A DNA stretch of 64,000 nucleotides from Candidatus Marsarchaeota archaeon (lineage in GTDB: Archaea > Micrarchaeota > Micrarchaeia > Micrarchaeales > Micrarchaeaceae). The translations under genes and the position numbers were made by a program. The stretch spans positions 1-64,000 of the forward strand of contig JAMCYM010000003.1 of assembly GCA_023473665.1 (NCBI GenBank). Reading direction: 5' to 3'. The first letter of the stretch is position 1. Every line of letters starts with the position of its first letter. The notes under the pieces are model-generated. The model was given only the letters and a program-made list of their open reading frames with translations, searched no databases and was not told the origin of the DNA. Below, piece by piece: positions 16,029 through 23,639 of the stretch.

Positions 16029-16772
16029 TCAGCTCTCCATGTAAGGAGCCAGGAAGTATGCCACCTGCGCGTCGCCTATCTTGTAATTCACCATTATAGG
16101 CTCGTCGTTCTTCAGGGACATCTCAATCGGGGAATTGGACGGGCACGCGCTCACTATGCGCTCCAGGTACTCAAGGTTGAACGTGGCTGAAGACGGCTTT
16201 GACACTTCAAGCTTCTTTATCATGTCGGCCTCGTTCAGGTGCTCCTCCTCAAGCTCTCCCGCGTCGCCCTTGGCCACCACCATGAACGACTCCTTTGCTG
16301 TCCTGAAGCCAATGTACGTGGAAAGCAGGTTGGCGTCCTTGAGGATCTCCTTGAAGGCGTCGCTCTTCACCGTTACATGCGACTCGAACTCCACCTTCGG
16401 CTCCTTATCTACGTCCTTCTTTACGTCTATCATAGGGAGCTTGTAGCGCCTCCTGCTCTTCTCGCCGATGAACTCTATCTGTAGCTTGTTGCCAGAATCC
16501 TTCATCAGCAGCTGCTCCCCTGCACGGGCGCTTGCCAGTATCTTGCTGAAATTGTCCAGGTTCAGGCCAACGTTGGCCTGCTTATCAGAGTCGTACTTTG
16601 AGAAGGCCTTGTTGGGTATCGAGAACGACACCATGCTTATGCCGGAAGGATCCATGGCCTTGAGTGAAATACCCTCCTTTGCTATGGCGAACGAGCCCTC
16701 GTCAACTAAGCTGACTATCGAGTCAACGCAGTTCTTCCAATACCGTGCATCGTCAATCTTAATCTCGAACAT
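16029..16772 (-). CDS. pcn: DNA polymerase sliding clamp PCNA
   Basis: This 247-residue protein has two similar halves typical of PCNA, which forms a ring around DNA and tethers polymerase, FEN1 and ligase. Visible signatures are GISLKAMDPSGISMVSFSIPN, VGLNLDNFSKILASA, the interdomain loop around residues 115-130, IEMSLKNDEPIMVNYKIGD and the terminal VAYFLAPYMES. Length is normal. It heads a minus-strand operon with the threonyl editing domain, the DJ-1-like protein and RNase P component 4. Confidence 0.96.
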   Translation of the reverse strand: MFEIKIDDARYWKNCVDSIVSLVDEGSFAIAKEGISLKAMDPSGISMVSFSIPNKAFSKYDSDKQANVGLNLDNFSKILASARAGEQLLMKDSGNKLQIEFIGEKSRRRYKLPMIDVKKDVDKEPKVEFESHVTVKSDAFKEILKDANLLSTYIGFRTAKESFMVVAKGDAGELEEEHLNEADMIKKLEVSKPSSATFNLEYLERIVSACPSNSPIEMSLKNDEPIMVNYKIGDAQVAYFLAPYMES

Positions 16773-16950
16773 CTACACACCCACAATTAGTATTATTAAT
16801 GCTCTATAAAGAAATAAAAACGTATGCAAACCTGGTATTGTCTATAAACTCGTCAACTGAATAGGTGTGTGCAGGCAAACAGAATAAGAGACATATTCCA
16901 CAGGACCGCATCGATCACCTATGCCAGGCAGGGCAAAGAGAAGCAAAAAG

Positions 16951-17038
16951 GGCCCTAGCCGGGATTTCCGCGATGCTCGTGTCGGACCCGGCCTTTAAGG
17001 TCCACAGCCTTACGTGCGGCCGCTACACCACTAGAGCC
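16951..17038 (-). tRNA. tRNA-His (GTG) with a 16-nt intron in the T loop
   Basis: The minus strand gives acceptor stem GCTCTAG/CTAGGGC with an encoded extra G at -1 facing C73, the identity pair of tRNA-His. The D stem is GTGT/GCAC, and the anticodon stem TAAGG/CCTTA encloses CTGTGGA with anticodon GUG. The T stem CCGGG/CCCGG encloses 23 nt instead of 7. TCCG/CGGA within this insert pairs as a 4-bp central helix flanked by 3-nt bulges, a bulge-helix-bulge-like splice motif. Removal of about 16965-16980 leaves a 7-nt loop (TCCGACT). A TATA box CTTTAAATATC lies near 17068-17078. hisS is divergent. Confidence 0.88.
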
Positions 17039-17119
17039 ATACAAACAAGTAGGGTTTGCTTGTAAAGATATTTAAAGCGAGCCTGTAACGCCGCTAACTA
17101 ATCCCCGCATTGGGAATGC

Positions 17120-17131
17120 GCGTGCGCACGC
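17120..17131. promoter_or_regulatory. 12-bp palindrome upstream of hisS
   Basis: GCGTGCGCACGC is a perfect palindrome that ends about 10 nt before the TATA-like CTAATAAATG (17141-17150) of hisS. Its position suits an activator or repressor site, or an extended BRE. This is inference from location only. Confidence 0.3.
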
Positions 17132-17182
17132 ACACAAAACCTAATAAATGGTGCATCTCCATAAGTAACGACTGGTGCTCTG

Positions 17183-18565
17183 ATGTCTGCAGACAAAGAT
17201 GACGCAGATGATATCGGCGGATGGCTGCGTGACATAAAGGGCACGCAGTCCTTCCTTCCCGACGAGCAGATAATCAGGGAATACATAGCCGATGTCCTTA
17301 AAAGGCATTTCAGGCTGTACGGCTACAGACCCATTGAAACATCGATACTTGACTTCTACGACATAGCCGCGAGCAAGTATGCTGGCGGCGCTGAGATACT
17401 CAAGGAGACGTACAGGCTCAAGGACCAGGGTGGCCGCGACCTGGTTCTGCGCTATGAGCTTACCTTCAAGCTGGCCAAGCTAATAGGCATGAATCCAAAC
17501 ATGCGCCTGCCATTCAAGCGCTATGAGATTGGCAAGATATTTCGTGACGGGCCGGTCAACACCGGCAGGCTAAGGGAGTTCACCCAATGCGACGTGGACG
17601 TAGTTGGGACCAAGAGCCCGCTTGCAGACGCAGAGCTCATCTCGCTCGCGTTTGAGGTGTTCAAAGACTTCGGGATAGACGTATACATAGAGTTCAACAG
17701 CAGGAACCTGCTGTTCGGCATATTCGAGCATGCCGGCATACCTGAAGGCAAGCGCGCCGACGCGGCGTTGAGCGTGGACAAGCTTATGAAGGTGGGGGAA
17801 AGCGGGGTAAGGAAGGAGCTTGCCGAGAAGGGGATAAGCAAGGAATCCATCGATGCAACGTTCAAGCTGATGGGCAGAGCAGGCTCTGAAGCATCAAACG
17901 AGGAGAAGCTTGATTACATTGCGCGTGAGGCCGACAATGACTCTGCCAAAGCAGGCGTATCGGAGCTCAAGGAGATGCTCGGATTCTGCTCCATGCTGCA
18001 TACCGCTGGCGATCTCAGGCTGACGCCAACGCTTGCGCGGGGCCTTGGCTACTATACTGGCATAATGTACGAGGTGTATGCCGCGGACGGCACCATGAAG
18101 AGCACGCTTGCGGCAGGAGGCCGCTGGGACAGGATGGTCGGCGACTTCCTAAAGTCCAGCAAGGAATATCCAGCTACTGGCATATCGTTCGGCCTGGATA
18201 CCATCTATGCCGCCCTTCAGGATACGAAGGCCAAGGTACCGGGCTATTCAGCGCACAAAGTGCCCGTGCTCCTCATAATCCCCATCGACACGATGGAAGA
18301 GAGCCTCAAGATACTGCAGCAGGCGAGATCCGCAGGCGTTAGCGCCGACCTGCTTCCGGAGAAAAAGCTGAATAAGGCGCTCGAATACGCGAACAGCGAG
18401 TCGATACCCTATACTATGGTGGTCGGCAAGAAAGAGCTCGAACTCGGAACGGTAAAGCTTCGGGACATGCAGACGGGCAAAGAACGTGAGATAAGTTTGT
18501 CGGCGCTTAAGAGTTCGCTGACGATGCTGAAGGGCTACGGAGAGCATCTTGTTAATGGTGCTTGA
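17183..18565 (+). CDS. hisS: Histidyl-tRNA synthetase
   Basis: This 460-residue class II synthetase charges tRNA-His. Motif 2 is seen as FKRYEIGKIFRDGPVNTGRLREFTQCDVDVVG, the ATP-contact region as LRYELTFKLAKLI (usually LRPELT), and the histidine-specific loop as TPTLARGLGYYTGIMYEV (usually RGLDYYTG, so Asp is Gly here). Motif 3 is GGRWDRMVGDF with GISFGLDTIYAAL. The C-terminal ~95 residues are the anticodon-binding domain (VPVLLIIPI). A TATA-like element is at 17141-17150. The cognate tRNA-His gene is divergent and 145 nt away. The last 14 nt overlap the convergent gene at 18552. Confidence 0.94.
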   Translation: MSADKDDADDIGGWLRDIKGTQSFLPDEQIIREYIADVLKRHFRLYGYRPIETSILDFYDIAASKYAGGAEILKETYRLKDQGGRDLVLRYELTFKLAKLIGMNPNMRLPFKRYEIGKIFRDGPVNTGRLREFTQCDVDVVGTKSPLADAELISLAFEVFKDFGIDVYIEFNSRNLLFGIFEHAGIPEGKRADAALSVDKLMKVGESGVRKELAEKGISKESIDATFKLMGRAGSEASNEEKLDYIAREADNDSAKAGVSELKEMLGFCSMLHTAGDLRLTPTLARGLGYYTGIMYEVYAADGTMKSTLAAGGRWDRMVGDFLKSSKEYPATGISFGLDTIYAALQDTKAKVPGYSAHKVPVLLIIPIDTMEESLKILQQARSAGVSADLLPEKKLNKALEYANSESIPYTMVVGKKELELGTVKLRDMQTGKEREISLSALKSSLTMLKGYGEHLVNGA

Positions 18566-19022
18566 CTGGTATTAGCTTTGCAGCCATTTTCACATCAGAA
18601 ACTTTTATCTCTTCTATATATGGGAAATCCTTCCTGACAATATTTTCAAGTGTCCTGGCAAGCCCCGCAGCTGCGTTTTTGGCCTCATTTTCAGTTATCC
18701 TGTTCTGCGTCTCCTCAACATAAACCGCGAGCGTTTTATTGGCATTGAATCTGTCCAAGTACCTGATTGCAAATGTCATTCCGCTCTTGCTGTCGCTGAA
18801 AAGTGCCCCATCGATCTTTTTGTCTTCAATAAACTTGTTTATATTTCTGGTAAAAAAGTCTTCTGAACCCCTAAGTGCCATCATTCTCGGGGTCTGAAGT
18901 ATGAGCTGGGCAGCTGCAGTATACTTGCGCTGCCAGATACTGCCCTCCACTGTTACATATTCTCTTATCGTTGCTGTTTTCTCTGGATCGGCGTACTTCT
19001 CCATGACACCCCCATACTGCAT
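18552..19022 (-). CDS. Hypothetical protein, 156 residues
   Basis: I do not recognise this protein. It is soluble, with mixed alpha/beta character and no Cys. A central part reads FTRNINKFIEDKKIDGALFSDSKSG, then IRYLDRFNANKTLAVYVEE, resembling alternating strand and helix; the C-terminal half has LARTLENIVRKDFPYIEEI. ATG 19022 or ATG 19004 (MEKYADPEK) could be the start. Base composition is more AT-rich than its neighbours. Its 3' end overlaps hisS by 14 nt convergently, and tRNA-Pro lies 49 nt upstream. Confidence 0.7.
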   Translation of the reverse strand: MQYGGVMEKYADPEKTATIREYVTVEGSIWQRKYTAAAQLILQTPRMMALRGSEDFFTRNINKFIEDKKIDGALFSDSKSGMTFAIRYLDRFNANKTLAVYVEETQNRITENEAKNAAAGLARTLENIVRKDFPYIEEIKVSDVKMAAKLIPVKHH

Positions 19023-19071
19023 AATGTAACAAGATATTTATAATTTACAGAAACTCCAAGGCGGAAAGCAA

Positions 19072-19144
19072 TGGGGCTGCCGAGATTTGAACTCGGGTAT
19101 CCAGCGCCCGAGGCTGGAAGTCTGCCAGGTTAGCGTACAGCCCC
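19072..19144 (-). tRNA. tRNA-Pro (CGG)
   Basis: The minus strand has acceptor GGGGCTG/CAGCCCC, anticodon stem CCAGC/GCTGG around CTCGGGC (anticodon CGG, reading CCG), a T arm with TTCAAAT and discriminator A. The D stem is poor: CGCT against AGAC gives only two pairs, though the D loop AACCTGGC is ordinary. No intron is seen. The gene may still be functional, since G18-G19 and T-loop bases are intact. Confidence 0.86.
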
Positions 19145-19193
19145 GCAAGTGTAGTATTGCGCGCCAGCTTTTAAAAATGCCTATGCGGCTGGC

Positions 19194-20222
19194 GTGCGCA
19201 AGCTTTTTGTATCTGCGATGAGATGTAATGGCATGGATGCATCGGAAAGCCTTGATTTTGCCTACAAGTACCCGTTTTCGCAAGAAGCAAAGGCAGTGGT
19301 CGACAAACTGGGCATTTCCAGGCTGGAGCCCCGGTACCTGGCCCTTGGCGCGGAGAGGGTTCAGGCCGCGCTTGACGAAGAAGTCAAAAAGCACATCGGC
19401 GCATCGTTCTTCAGCATATCGATAGACGGCATAAAGCAGGGCGACATACTGAGCTACGTGGCATCAAGGATGATAGTCAGCGCCATATCAGACCGCACAG
19501 TCATAGAAAGCTTCGTGAACAGCGAGGCAAGGCGATCAGAGGAAGCGCTCCGTTCCGACACCTCGCAGAATGCAATGCGCCTATCAACCGAGCTGGGCAT
19601 CAGAGTCCAGAATTCAGACGGAGAGTTCATGATGAAGTTCTCAGACTTCCTGCAGAACGCACCCCGCGTCGAAGAGCACTCCCTTGTAAATCAGAAGCTT
19701 TCAATGGGATACGTTATAGTGAGTTATGAAGCAATGATTGCGCTTATCAGCGAGGCGATGCGTCGCGCAATACGTGCCGGTCTGCCAATACCAAAGAAAG
19801 AGCTTCCGCCATATGCACTCGACTTCGCCAAATCAGTGCGCCTTACTGTAAAGGCGAAACCACTCGCGCCCGGCACTAAGGGTATAAACTGGATAGAGAG
19901 GCTTCTTGCGACCCCGATACCAGACGTGCGGCACAGGACGGTCAACCTAATACTGGCGCCATACATGATCAACATCAAAGGGATGGATGTAGAGAGTGCC
20001 ACAAAAGTCATAATGGAGTACATAGAGCGGTGCAAAGCCGTTAACCCTGACACCCGCATAACAGAGAAGTACGTCAGGTACCAGTGCGAATACGCCAAAC
20101 GCAAGGGGATGAAGCCGCTTAAGCTTGTCAATGCGCGCGACCTTCTCGGCAGCATTGTAGAGCTCGGCGCATATGGTCCAGAAGCTGGCAAGGGCAGGCC
20201 CGAAAGCAAGGCAAGCAGGTGA
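19194..20222 (+). CDS. priL: DNA primase large subunit (PriL-like) with a PriX-like C-terminal domain
   Basis: This 342-residue protein begins with a PriL-type helical domain: FAYKYPFSQEAKAVVDKLG, an AL..R..AA pattern and LSYVASRMIVSAISDRTVIESFVNSEARR. The C-terminal ~110 residues (INWIERLLATPIPDVRHRTVNLILAPYMINI ... RITEKYVRYQCEYAKRKG, quoted in parts) resemble the helical core shared by PriL C-terminal domains and PriX. Only three Cys occur in the whole chain, so the usual four-Cys 4Fe-4S site of PriL is not apparent. Primase starts DNA synthesis with RNA primers. A small zinc protein overlaps its 3' end by 50 nt. Confidence 0.68.
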   Translation: MRKLFVSAMRCNGMDASESLDFAYKYPFSQEAKAVVDKLGISRLEPRYLALGAERVQAALDEEVKKHIGASFFSISIDGIKQGDILSYVASRMIVSAISDRTVIESFVNSEARRSEEALRSDTSQNAMRLSTELGIRVQNSDGEFMMKFSDFLQNAPRVEEHSLVNQKLSMGYVIVSYEAMIALISEAMRRAIRAGLPIPKKELPPYALDFAKSVRLTVKAKPLAPGTKGINWIERLLATPIPDVRHRTVNLILAPYMINIKGMDVESATKVIMEYIERCKAVNPDTRITEKYVRYQCEYAKRKGMKPLKLVNARDLLGSIVELGAYGPEAGKGRPESKASR

Positions 20223-20397
20223 CACTATTCCAGAAATCAGGGTTCTATGCGATATATGCGGTAAAAGGTTCGCGGAGCACGTATGCAAGCTATGCGGCCG
20301 AAGGGTGTGCAGCGAGCATTTCGATAACAAGGCCGGGCTGTGCACTGTTTGCGAGCGTGGGAAGTACGCACATCAGGCTCGCCCAGCAGGAAAATAA
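20173..20397 (+). CDS. Small zinc-binding protein (B-box/HIT-finger-like)
   Basis: This 74-residue protein has a cross-brace-like array: C-x2-C (CDICG), C-x2-C (CKLCG), C-x3-H (CSEHF) and C-x2-C (CTVC) between residues about 26 and 62. The pattern resembles short treble-clef or zf-HIT/B-box domains common in archaea. The function is unknown. ATG 20173 is the only canonical start in frame and lies 50 nt inside the primase gene, so the two are translationally coupled; the first ~22 residues read off the overlap and look unstructured. Confidence 0.75.
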   Translation: MVQKLARAGPKARQAGDTIPEIRVLCDICGKRFAEHVCKLCGRRVCSEHFDNKAGLCTVCERGKYAHQARPAGK

Positions 20398-20431
20398 GCG
20401 ATTGCACCTATATGCTGAAGACGCCTTCTTG

Positions 20432-21034
20432 TTACCTCTTCCTTAATGCCAAGAACGCGGCAACAACTATTACAATCACTACAACCACTGCAGCAATCTC
20501 ATAGCCAGTGTAATTCTGGCCTGTGGATGTAACTGGGCTTGCCGATTTTATAGTTGATGTCGGGGCTGAAGATGCGGCAGCCGTAGTTGGTGCGCTTGTA
20601 CTGGCAGTAGTGTTGCTTATCGTTGGGCTTGCAGCCGGAGACGGCACTATCACCATCACTGTTGCGGTATTGGTCGACGGGTCATCGCCGGTGGCATTAA
20701 GCTCCACCATATAAGTGCCGCCCACTGTGCTGCTGCTTGCAGATATCGTCAATGTGCCCGAATAGGTAGGATCTCCGTATGTGGTGCTTGGCTGTGCAGT
20801 TATGCCATCTGCTGCCAATTGGTTCTTGTTTGCTACATTTGTCGTGGTTCCCCAGGTATTGCCGCTTACTAGCGTAACCGTGTAGCCGACAAGCACGCTG
20901 TGCCCCGGATGAACCGTAACGCTCGCGTTAGTTACCGATACGGTAGAAGTGCCATATCCGTATTGCGCCGAAGCCAATGGTATCATTGCAATTGCCATCG
21001 CAGCGAGAACAAATACAAACGTGTTTCTCATCAA
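20432..21034 (-). CDS. Secreted, membrane-anchored Ser/Thr-rich protein
   Basis: This 200-residue protein has an N-terminal signal peptide (MMRNTFVFVLAAMAIAMIPLASA, quoted to the cleavage region), then a beta-rich domain with several N-x-S/T sequons, a Ser/Thr/Ala/Pro linker at about 130-168 suited to glycosylation, and a C-terminal membrane helix ending RKR. Topology is therefore outside with a short basic tail inside. It resembles archaeal cell-surface or S-layer-associated proteins; the specific role is unknown. The gene is convergent with the small zinc-protein gene. Confidence 0.8.
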   Translation of the reverse strand: MMRNTFVFVLAAMAIAMIPLASAQYGYGTSTVSVTNASVTVHPGHSVLVGYTVTLVSGNTWGTTTNVANKNQLAADGITAQPSTTYGDPTYSGTLTISASSSTVGGTYMVELNATGDDPSTNTATVMVIVPSPAASPTISNTTASTSAPTTAAASSAPTSTIKSASPVTSTGQNYTGYEIAAVVVVIVIVVAAFLALRKR

Positions 21035-21133
21035 ACCACCAACAACTATACCAAAATATAGCTGTTATATCTGGTTTCACTACATACAAATAAATAGATA
21101 TCCGGGCGGCGTTTTACCCGCTTGAAACAAAAG

Positions 21134-21249
21134 TGCCAAACAGCAACATGCTTTCCCGGCCGAAACCAGTACACACATATCGTGGGCAGGCTTAGCTTCC
21201 GAGTTCGGAATGGGATCGGGCGTTTCCCTGCCCCTATTGCCGTTTGGCA
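21134..21249 (-). rRNA. rrf: 5S ribosomal RNA
   Basis: About 116 nt on the minus strand. Helix I is formed by TGCCAAAC and GTTTGGCA at the two ends. Loop B/C contains the near-universal GATCCCATTCCGAACTCGGA and AGCTAAGCC sequences. The gene stands alone: no 16S, 23S or tRNA adjoins it in this window, in keeping with unlinked rRNA genes in many DPANN archaea. A TATA box lies 22-31 nt upstream. Confidence 0.96.
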
Positions 21250-21270
21250 GGTATTAATTGCGTCAATCAC

Positions 21271-21280
21271 CTATAAAAAG
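21271..21280 (-). promoter_or_regulatory. TATA box of the 5S rRNA gene
   Basis: Read on the minus strand the sequence is CTTTTTATAG, 22-31 nt before the first base of 5S rRNA, the expected spacing for an archaeal TATA element that starts at or near the mature 5' end. Confidence 0.6.
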
Positions 21281-21363
21281 CTTGCTCGGGTAGGTATTGT
21301 CGCATAATCGGTGCCTTGAGATGGATTGTCGCATTCGGTGCTTAGACATCTGGTGTTTGGAAG

Positions 21364-21395
21364 CCCACGAATTTATTCGTGGGAGGATGTCACCA
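21364..21395 (+). mobile_element. Solo IS200/IS605-type end hairpin
   Basis: CCCACGAAT and ATTCGTGGG form a 9-bp stem, followed directly by AGGATGTCACC. This hairpin plus GAGGATGTCA tail is the usual transposon right end and guide-RNA scaffold end in IS605-group elements carrying tnpB. No tnpA or tnpB occurs nearby. Just upstream, TTGTCGCATAATCGGTGC and TTGTCGCATTCGGTGC are near-direct repeats. The element is probably a relic or non-autonomous copy; a second, degenerate copy lies at 43092. Confidence 0.55.
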
Positions 21396-21493
21396 TACGT
21401 GATTGGAATCTAATTTAAATAATGTGATGTTTGCCAGGGTTTTCATGTGATTGCATGCCCTAAAGCAACCGATAAATTGCTTTCCTTCGATAC

Positions 21494-21997
21494 ATGAATG
21501 GTAGCATGCCGGTCGAAACGAAGGTAATAAAGATAGAAAAGGCCCCTGACACCCAGCTGATAGTCGGGCATGCAGGCTTCATAAAGACGCCAGAAGACCT
21601 TTACGAGGCTCTTGTCAATGCTGTCCCTGGCATAGAGGCAGGCATAGCATTTGTCGAGGCGAGCGGCCCATGCTTGGTGCGCACGGAAGGCAATTCACGC
21701 GAGTTGGAGGAGCAGGCAGGCAAGGCAGCGCTGGAAATAGCCGCAGGCCACACGTTCGTGATATTCTTCAGGAAGGCTTATCCCATAAACGTGAAGGAGA
21801 GCATAGCAAGGGTGCCTGAAGTCGCCAGGATATACTGCGCCACCGCGAATCCGGTGCAGCTGATAGTTGCCGATACTCCTGATGGCAGGGCTGTGCTTGG
21901 CGCAGTCGATGGCAGCAGCGCAAAAGGCATCGAGAATGCAGACGACAAGAGCGTCAGGCGCGATTTCCTAAGGAAGCTGGGCTACAAGCTAAAGTAA
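21494..21997 (+). CDS. Adenosine-specific kinase family protein (PF04008)
   Basis: This 167-residue protein strongly resembles the archaeal family described as adenosine/AMP-binding. Blocks include GHAGFIKTPEDLYEALVNAVPG, GIAFVEASGPCLVRTEGN, AAGHTFVIFFRKAYPINV, VARIYCATANPVQLIVAD and the C-terminal RRDFLRKLGYKLK. Physiological role is not established for the family. ATG 21494 or ATG 21506 (MPVETK) could be the start. A TATA-like TAATTTAAATAATG lies near 21411-21424, giving a leader of 50-60 nt. It ends with an A-rich stretch before the convergent membrane-protein gene. Confidence 0.9.
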   Translation: MNGSMPVETKVIKIEKAPDTQLIVGHAGFIKTPEDLYEALVNAVPGIEAGIAFVEASGPCLVRTEGNSRELEEQAGKAALEIAAGHTFVIFFRKAYPINVKESIARVPEVARIYCATANPVQLIVADTPDGRAVLGAVDGSSAKGIENADDKSVRRDFLRKLGYKLK

Positions 21998-22047
21998 CAA
22001 CTAACCAGTTAGAAAAGGAAAAGAAAAAGAAAAATAAAATTAGGCGT

Positions 22048-22392
22048 TCAGCCCTTATAGGTCAAGCCTAGTATGCTGCCTATCAAGCCGAGTATGAAGC
22101 CGATTACGAAGCCGCCAAAGGCGCCAAGGCTTATTATCGAGAACACGAGCGCGATAATAGACCAGGTCTTGACCTTGCTCACATTAGTATTGTACAGCAT
22201 AACAGATGCGAGTATCATTATTATGCCCGATACTATGCCAAGCACTCCGCCTATAGCACCCAAGGCTCCAAGGCCGAATATCCCTGTGAGCGCCGCGCCC
22301 AATACCCCTTCCATGATTCCTCCTATCAGGACAAATATCCCTCCTAGCAAGACAAGGACAAATGCCGCAGTAGGTTTGTTTCCGGTTGCCAT
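22048..22392 (-). CDS. Four-helix small membrane protein (DUF4064-like)
   Basis: This 114-residue protein has four hydrophobic helices rich in Gly, Ala and Ile, with short turns such as NTNVSKVKTW between helices 3 and 4, and ends LTYKG. The layout resembles DUF4064/DUF6114-type proteins seen in archaea and bacteria, whose function is unknown. No charged residues are buried in the helices, so a carrier role is not indicated. It is convergent with the adenosine-kinase-family gene and divergent from the S66 peptidase gene 220 nt away. Confidence 0.75.
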   Translation of the reverse strand: MATGNKPTAAFVLVLLGGIFVLIGGIMEGVLGAALTGIFGLGALGAIGGVLGIVSGIIMILASVMLYNTNVSKVKTWSIIALVFSIISLGAFGGFVIGFILGLIGSILGLTYKG

Positions 22393-22612
22393 TCTTGACC
22401 ACCGAGCTAAAATATCAGTGAAGTAATAAAAAGCTGCTGCTGTGCGCCGATTTGCTAGATTGGATGTGCAGTAACAACGAAATCAAACATTGATAACGCA
22501 GTAGCGCATCAGCAATCTCTCCAGCTTCATATTCCAATGTGTTGAGCTTGCTCCTGCCGCAGCGCAGATTCGCTGCCAAGATAGAGTTAAATTCGTTGCA
22601 TGCCAACCATTA

Positions 22613-23632
22613 GTGATGCACGAACGCATGGTTAAGCCTCCGGCCCTGCGCCCAGGCAGCACGATAAAGATAATCGCGCCGTCGAGCATGATGACATCGA
22701 TGGCCGGCCTGTCGAGCGCCGTGCAGTTCCTTCAGGGCAATGGCTTCAAGGTCAGCCTTTCGAAGAGCATGACCAAGGAATCGACTACCAGGTTTCTCAC
22801 AGCGGGCGACCACGTCCGCAAGACGGAGCTTGAGAACGCTTTCAAGAGCGACGAAATAGACGGAATAATGGCCCTGCGCGGAGGCGCGGGCTCCATAGAC
22901 ATACTATCCAGGATAGACTACGACGTTGTGAGGGATCACCCGAAGGTATTCGTGGGGGCCAGCGACATAACGCTGCTCCAGCTCGCTTTCCTGCGCAAGG
23001 CGCACATGGTCTCGTTTCAGGGGCCAATGCTAGTTGATCTTACGGATTCTGATTCTACCTTCAGGCAGTACAACTGGTCGGTGCTGTCCGATATGGTGAG
23101 CACCGGCAATGCGCTCAAGCTCAGGGCCCCAAACGAGAGCAGCTGGTCCAGGACCGTGAATGAGGGCAAGGCGAGGGGCACGCTCCAGGGCGGCAACCTG
23201 TCGGTCTACGCCCTTGTTGCAAACACCGCATATATGCCAGACCCTACAGACAGCATACTCTTCTTCGAGGACGTCAATGTCGAGCCATGGATGGTCGACA
23301 ATCTGCTCTCGTCGCTGGTGCTGAAGGGCATAATACAGAAAGCGAACGGCCTGTTCTTCGGCGAGTTCCCTAACTACACGCTATCCGATGCCCTCCTGTC
23401 CCAGGCGGTCTCTCCCTATCTTTCGAAGAACCTGTTTGTCGAGGACTACATAAAGGCCACTCTAAACAGCGTCATATCTGACATGCTCATCAGCAAGGCA
23501 CCAGGCAAGCCCTCTTTCATAGAGTTCTCATGCTGCCACGGCAACTATATAACCACGATGCCACTCGGCACTCGCGTGGAGATAGATGCAGAGGAACGCT
23601 CCGTGCAGATGCTCGAGAGTGCGGTCGACTAG
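22613..23632 (+). CDS. Peptidase S66 family protein (LD-carboxypeptidase/MccF-like)
   Basis: This 339-residue protein matches the S66 serine peptidase family. The N-terminal part has PGSTIKIIAPSS; ALRGGAGSIDILSRIDYD is the Rossmann-like block, and VGASDITLLQLAF holds the nucleophile Ser in the usual GxSD turn. The C-terminal half has ILFFEDVNVEPWMVDNLL with the catalytic Glu and CCHGNYITTMPLGT with the His. In bacteria members cut murein tetrapeptides or inactivate microcin C; an archaeon without murein suggests the detoxifying type. Start ATG 22613 or the in-frame ATG 22628. Confidence 0.87.
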   Translation: MMHERMVKPPALRPGSTIKIIAPSSMMTSMAGLSSAVQFLQGNGFKVSLSKSMTKESTTRFLTAGDHVRKTELENAFKSDEIDGIMALRGGAGSIDILSRIDYDVVRDHPKVFVGASDITLLQLAFLRKAHMVSFQGPMLVDLTDSDSTFRQYNWSVLSDMVSTGNALKLRAPNESSWSRTVNEGKARGTLQGGNLSVYALVANTAYMPDPTDSILFFEDVNVEPWMVDNLLSSLVLKGIIQKANGLFFGEFPNYTLSDALLSQAVSPYLSKNLFVEDYIKATLNSVISDMLISKAPGKPSFIEFSCCHGNYITTMPLGTRVEIDAEERSVQMLESAVD

Positions 23633-23639
23633 TGGTTTA

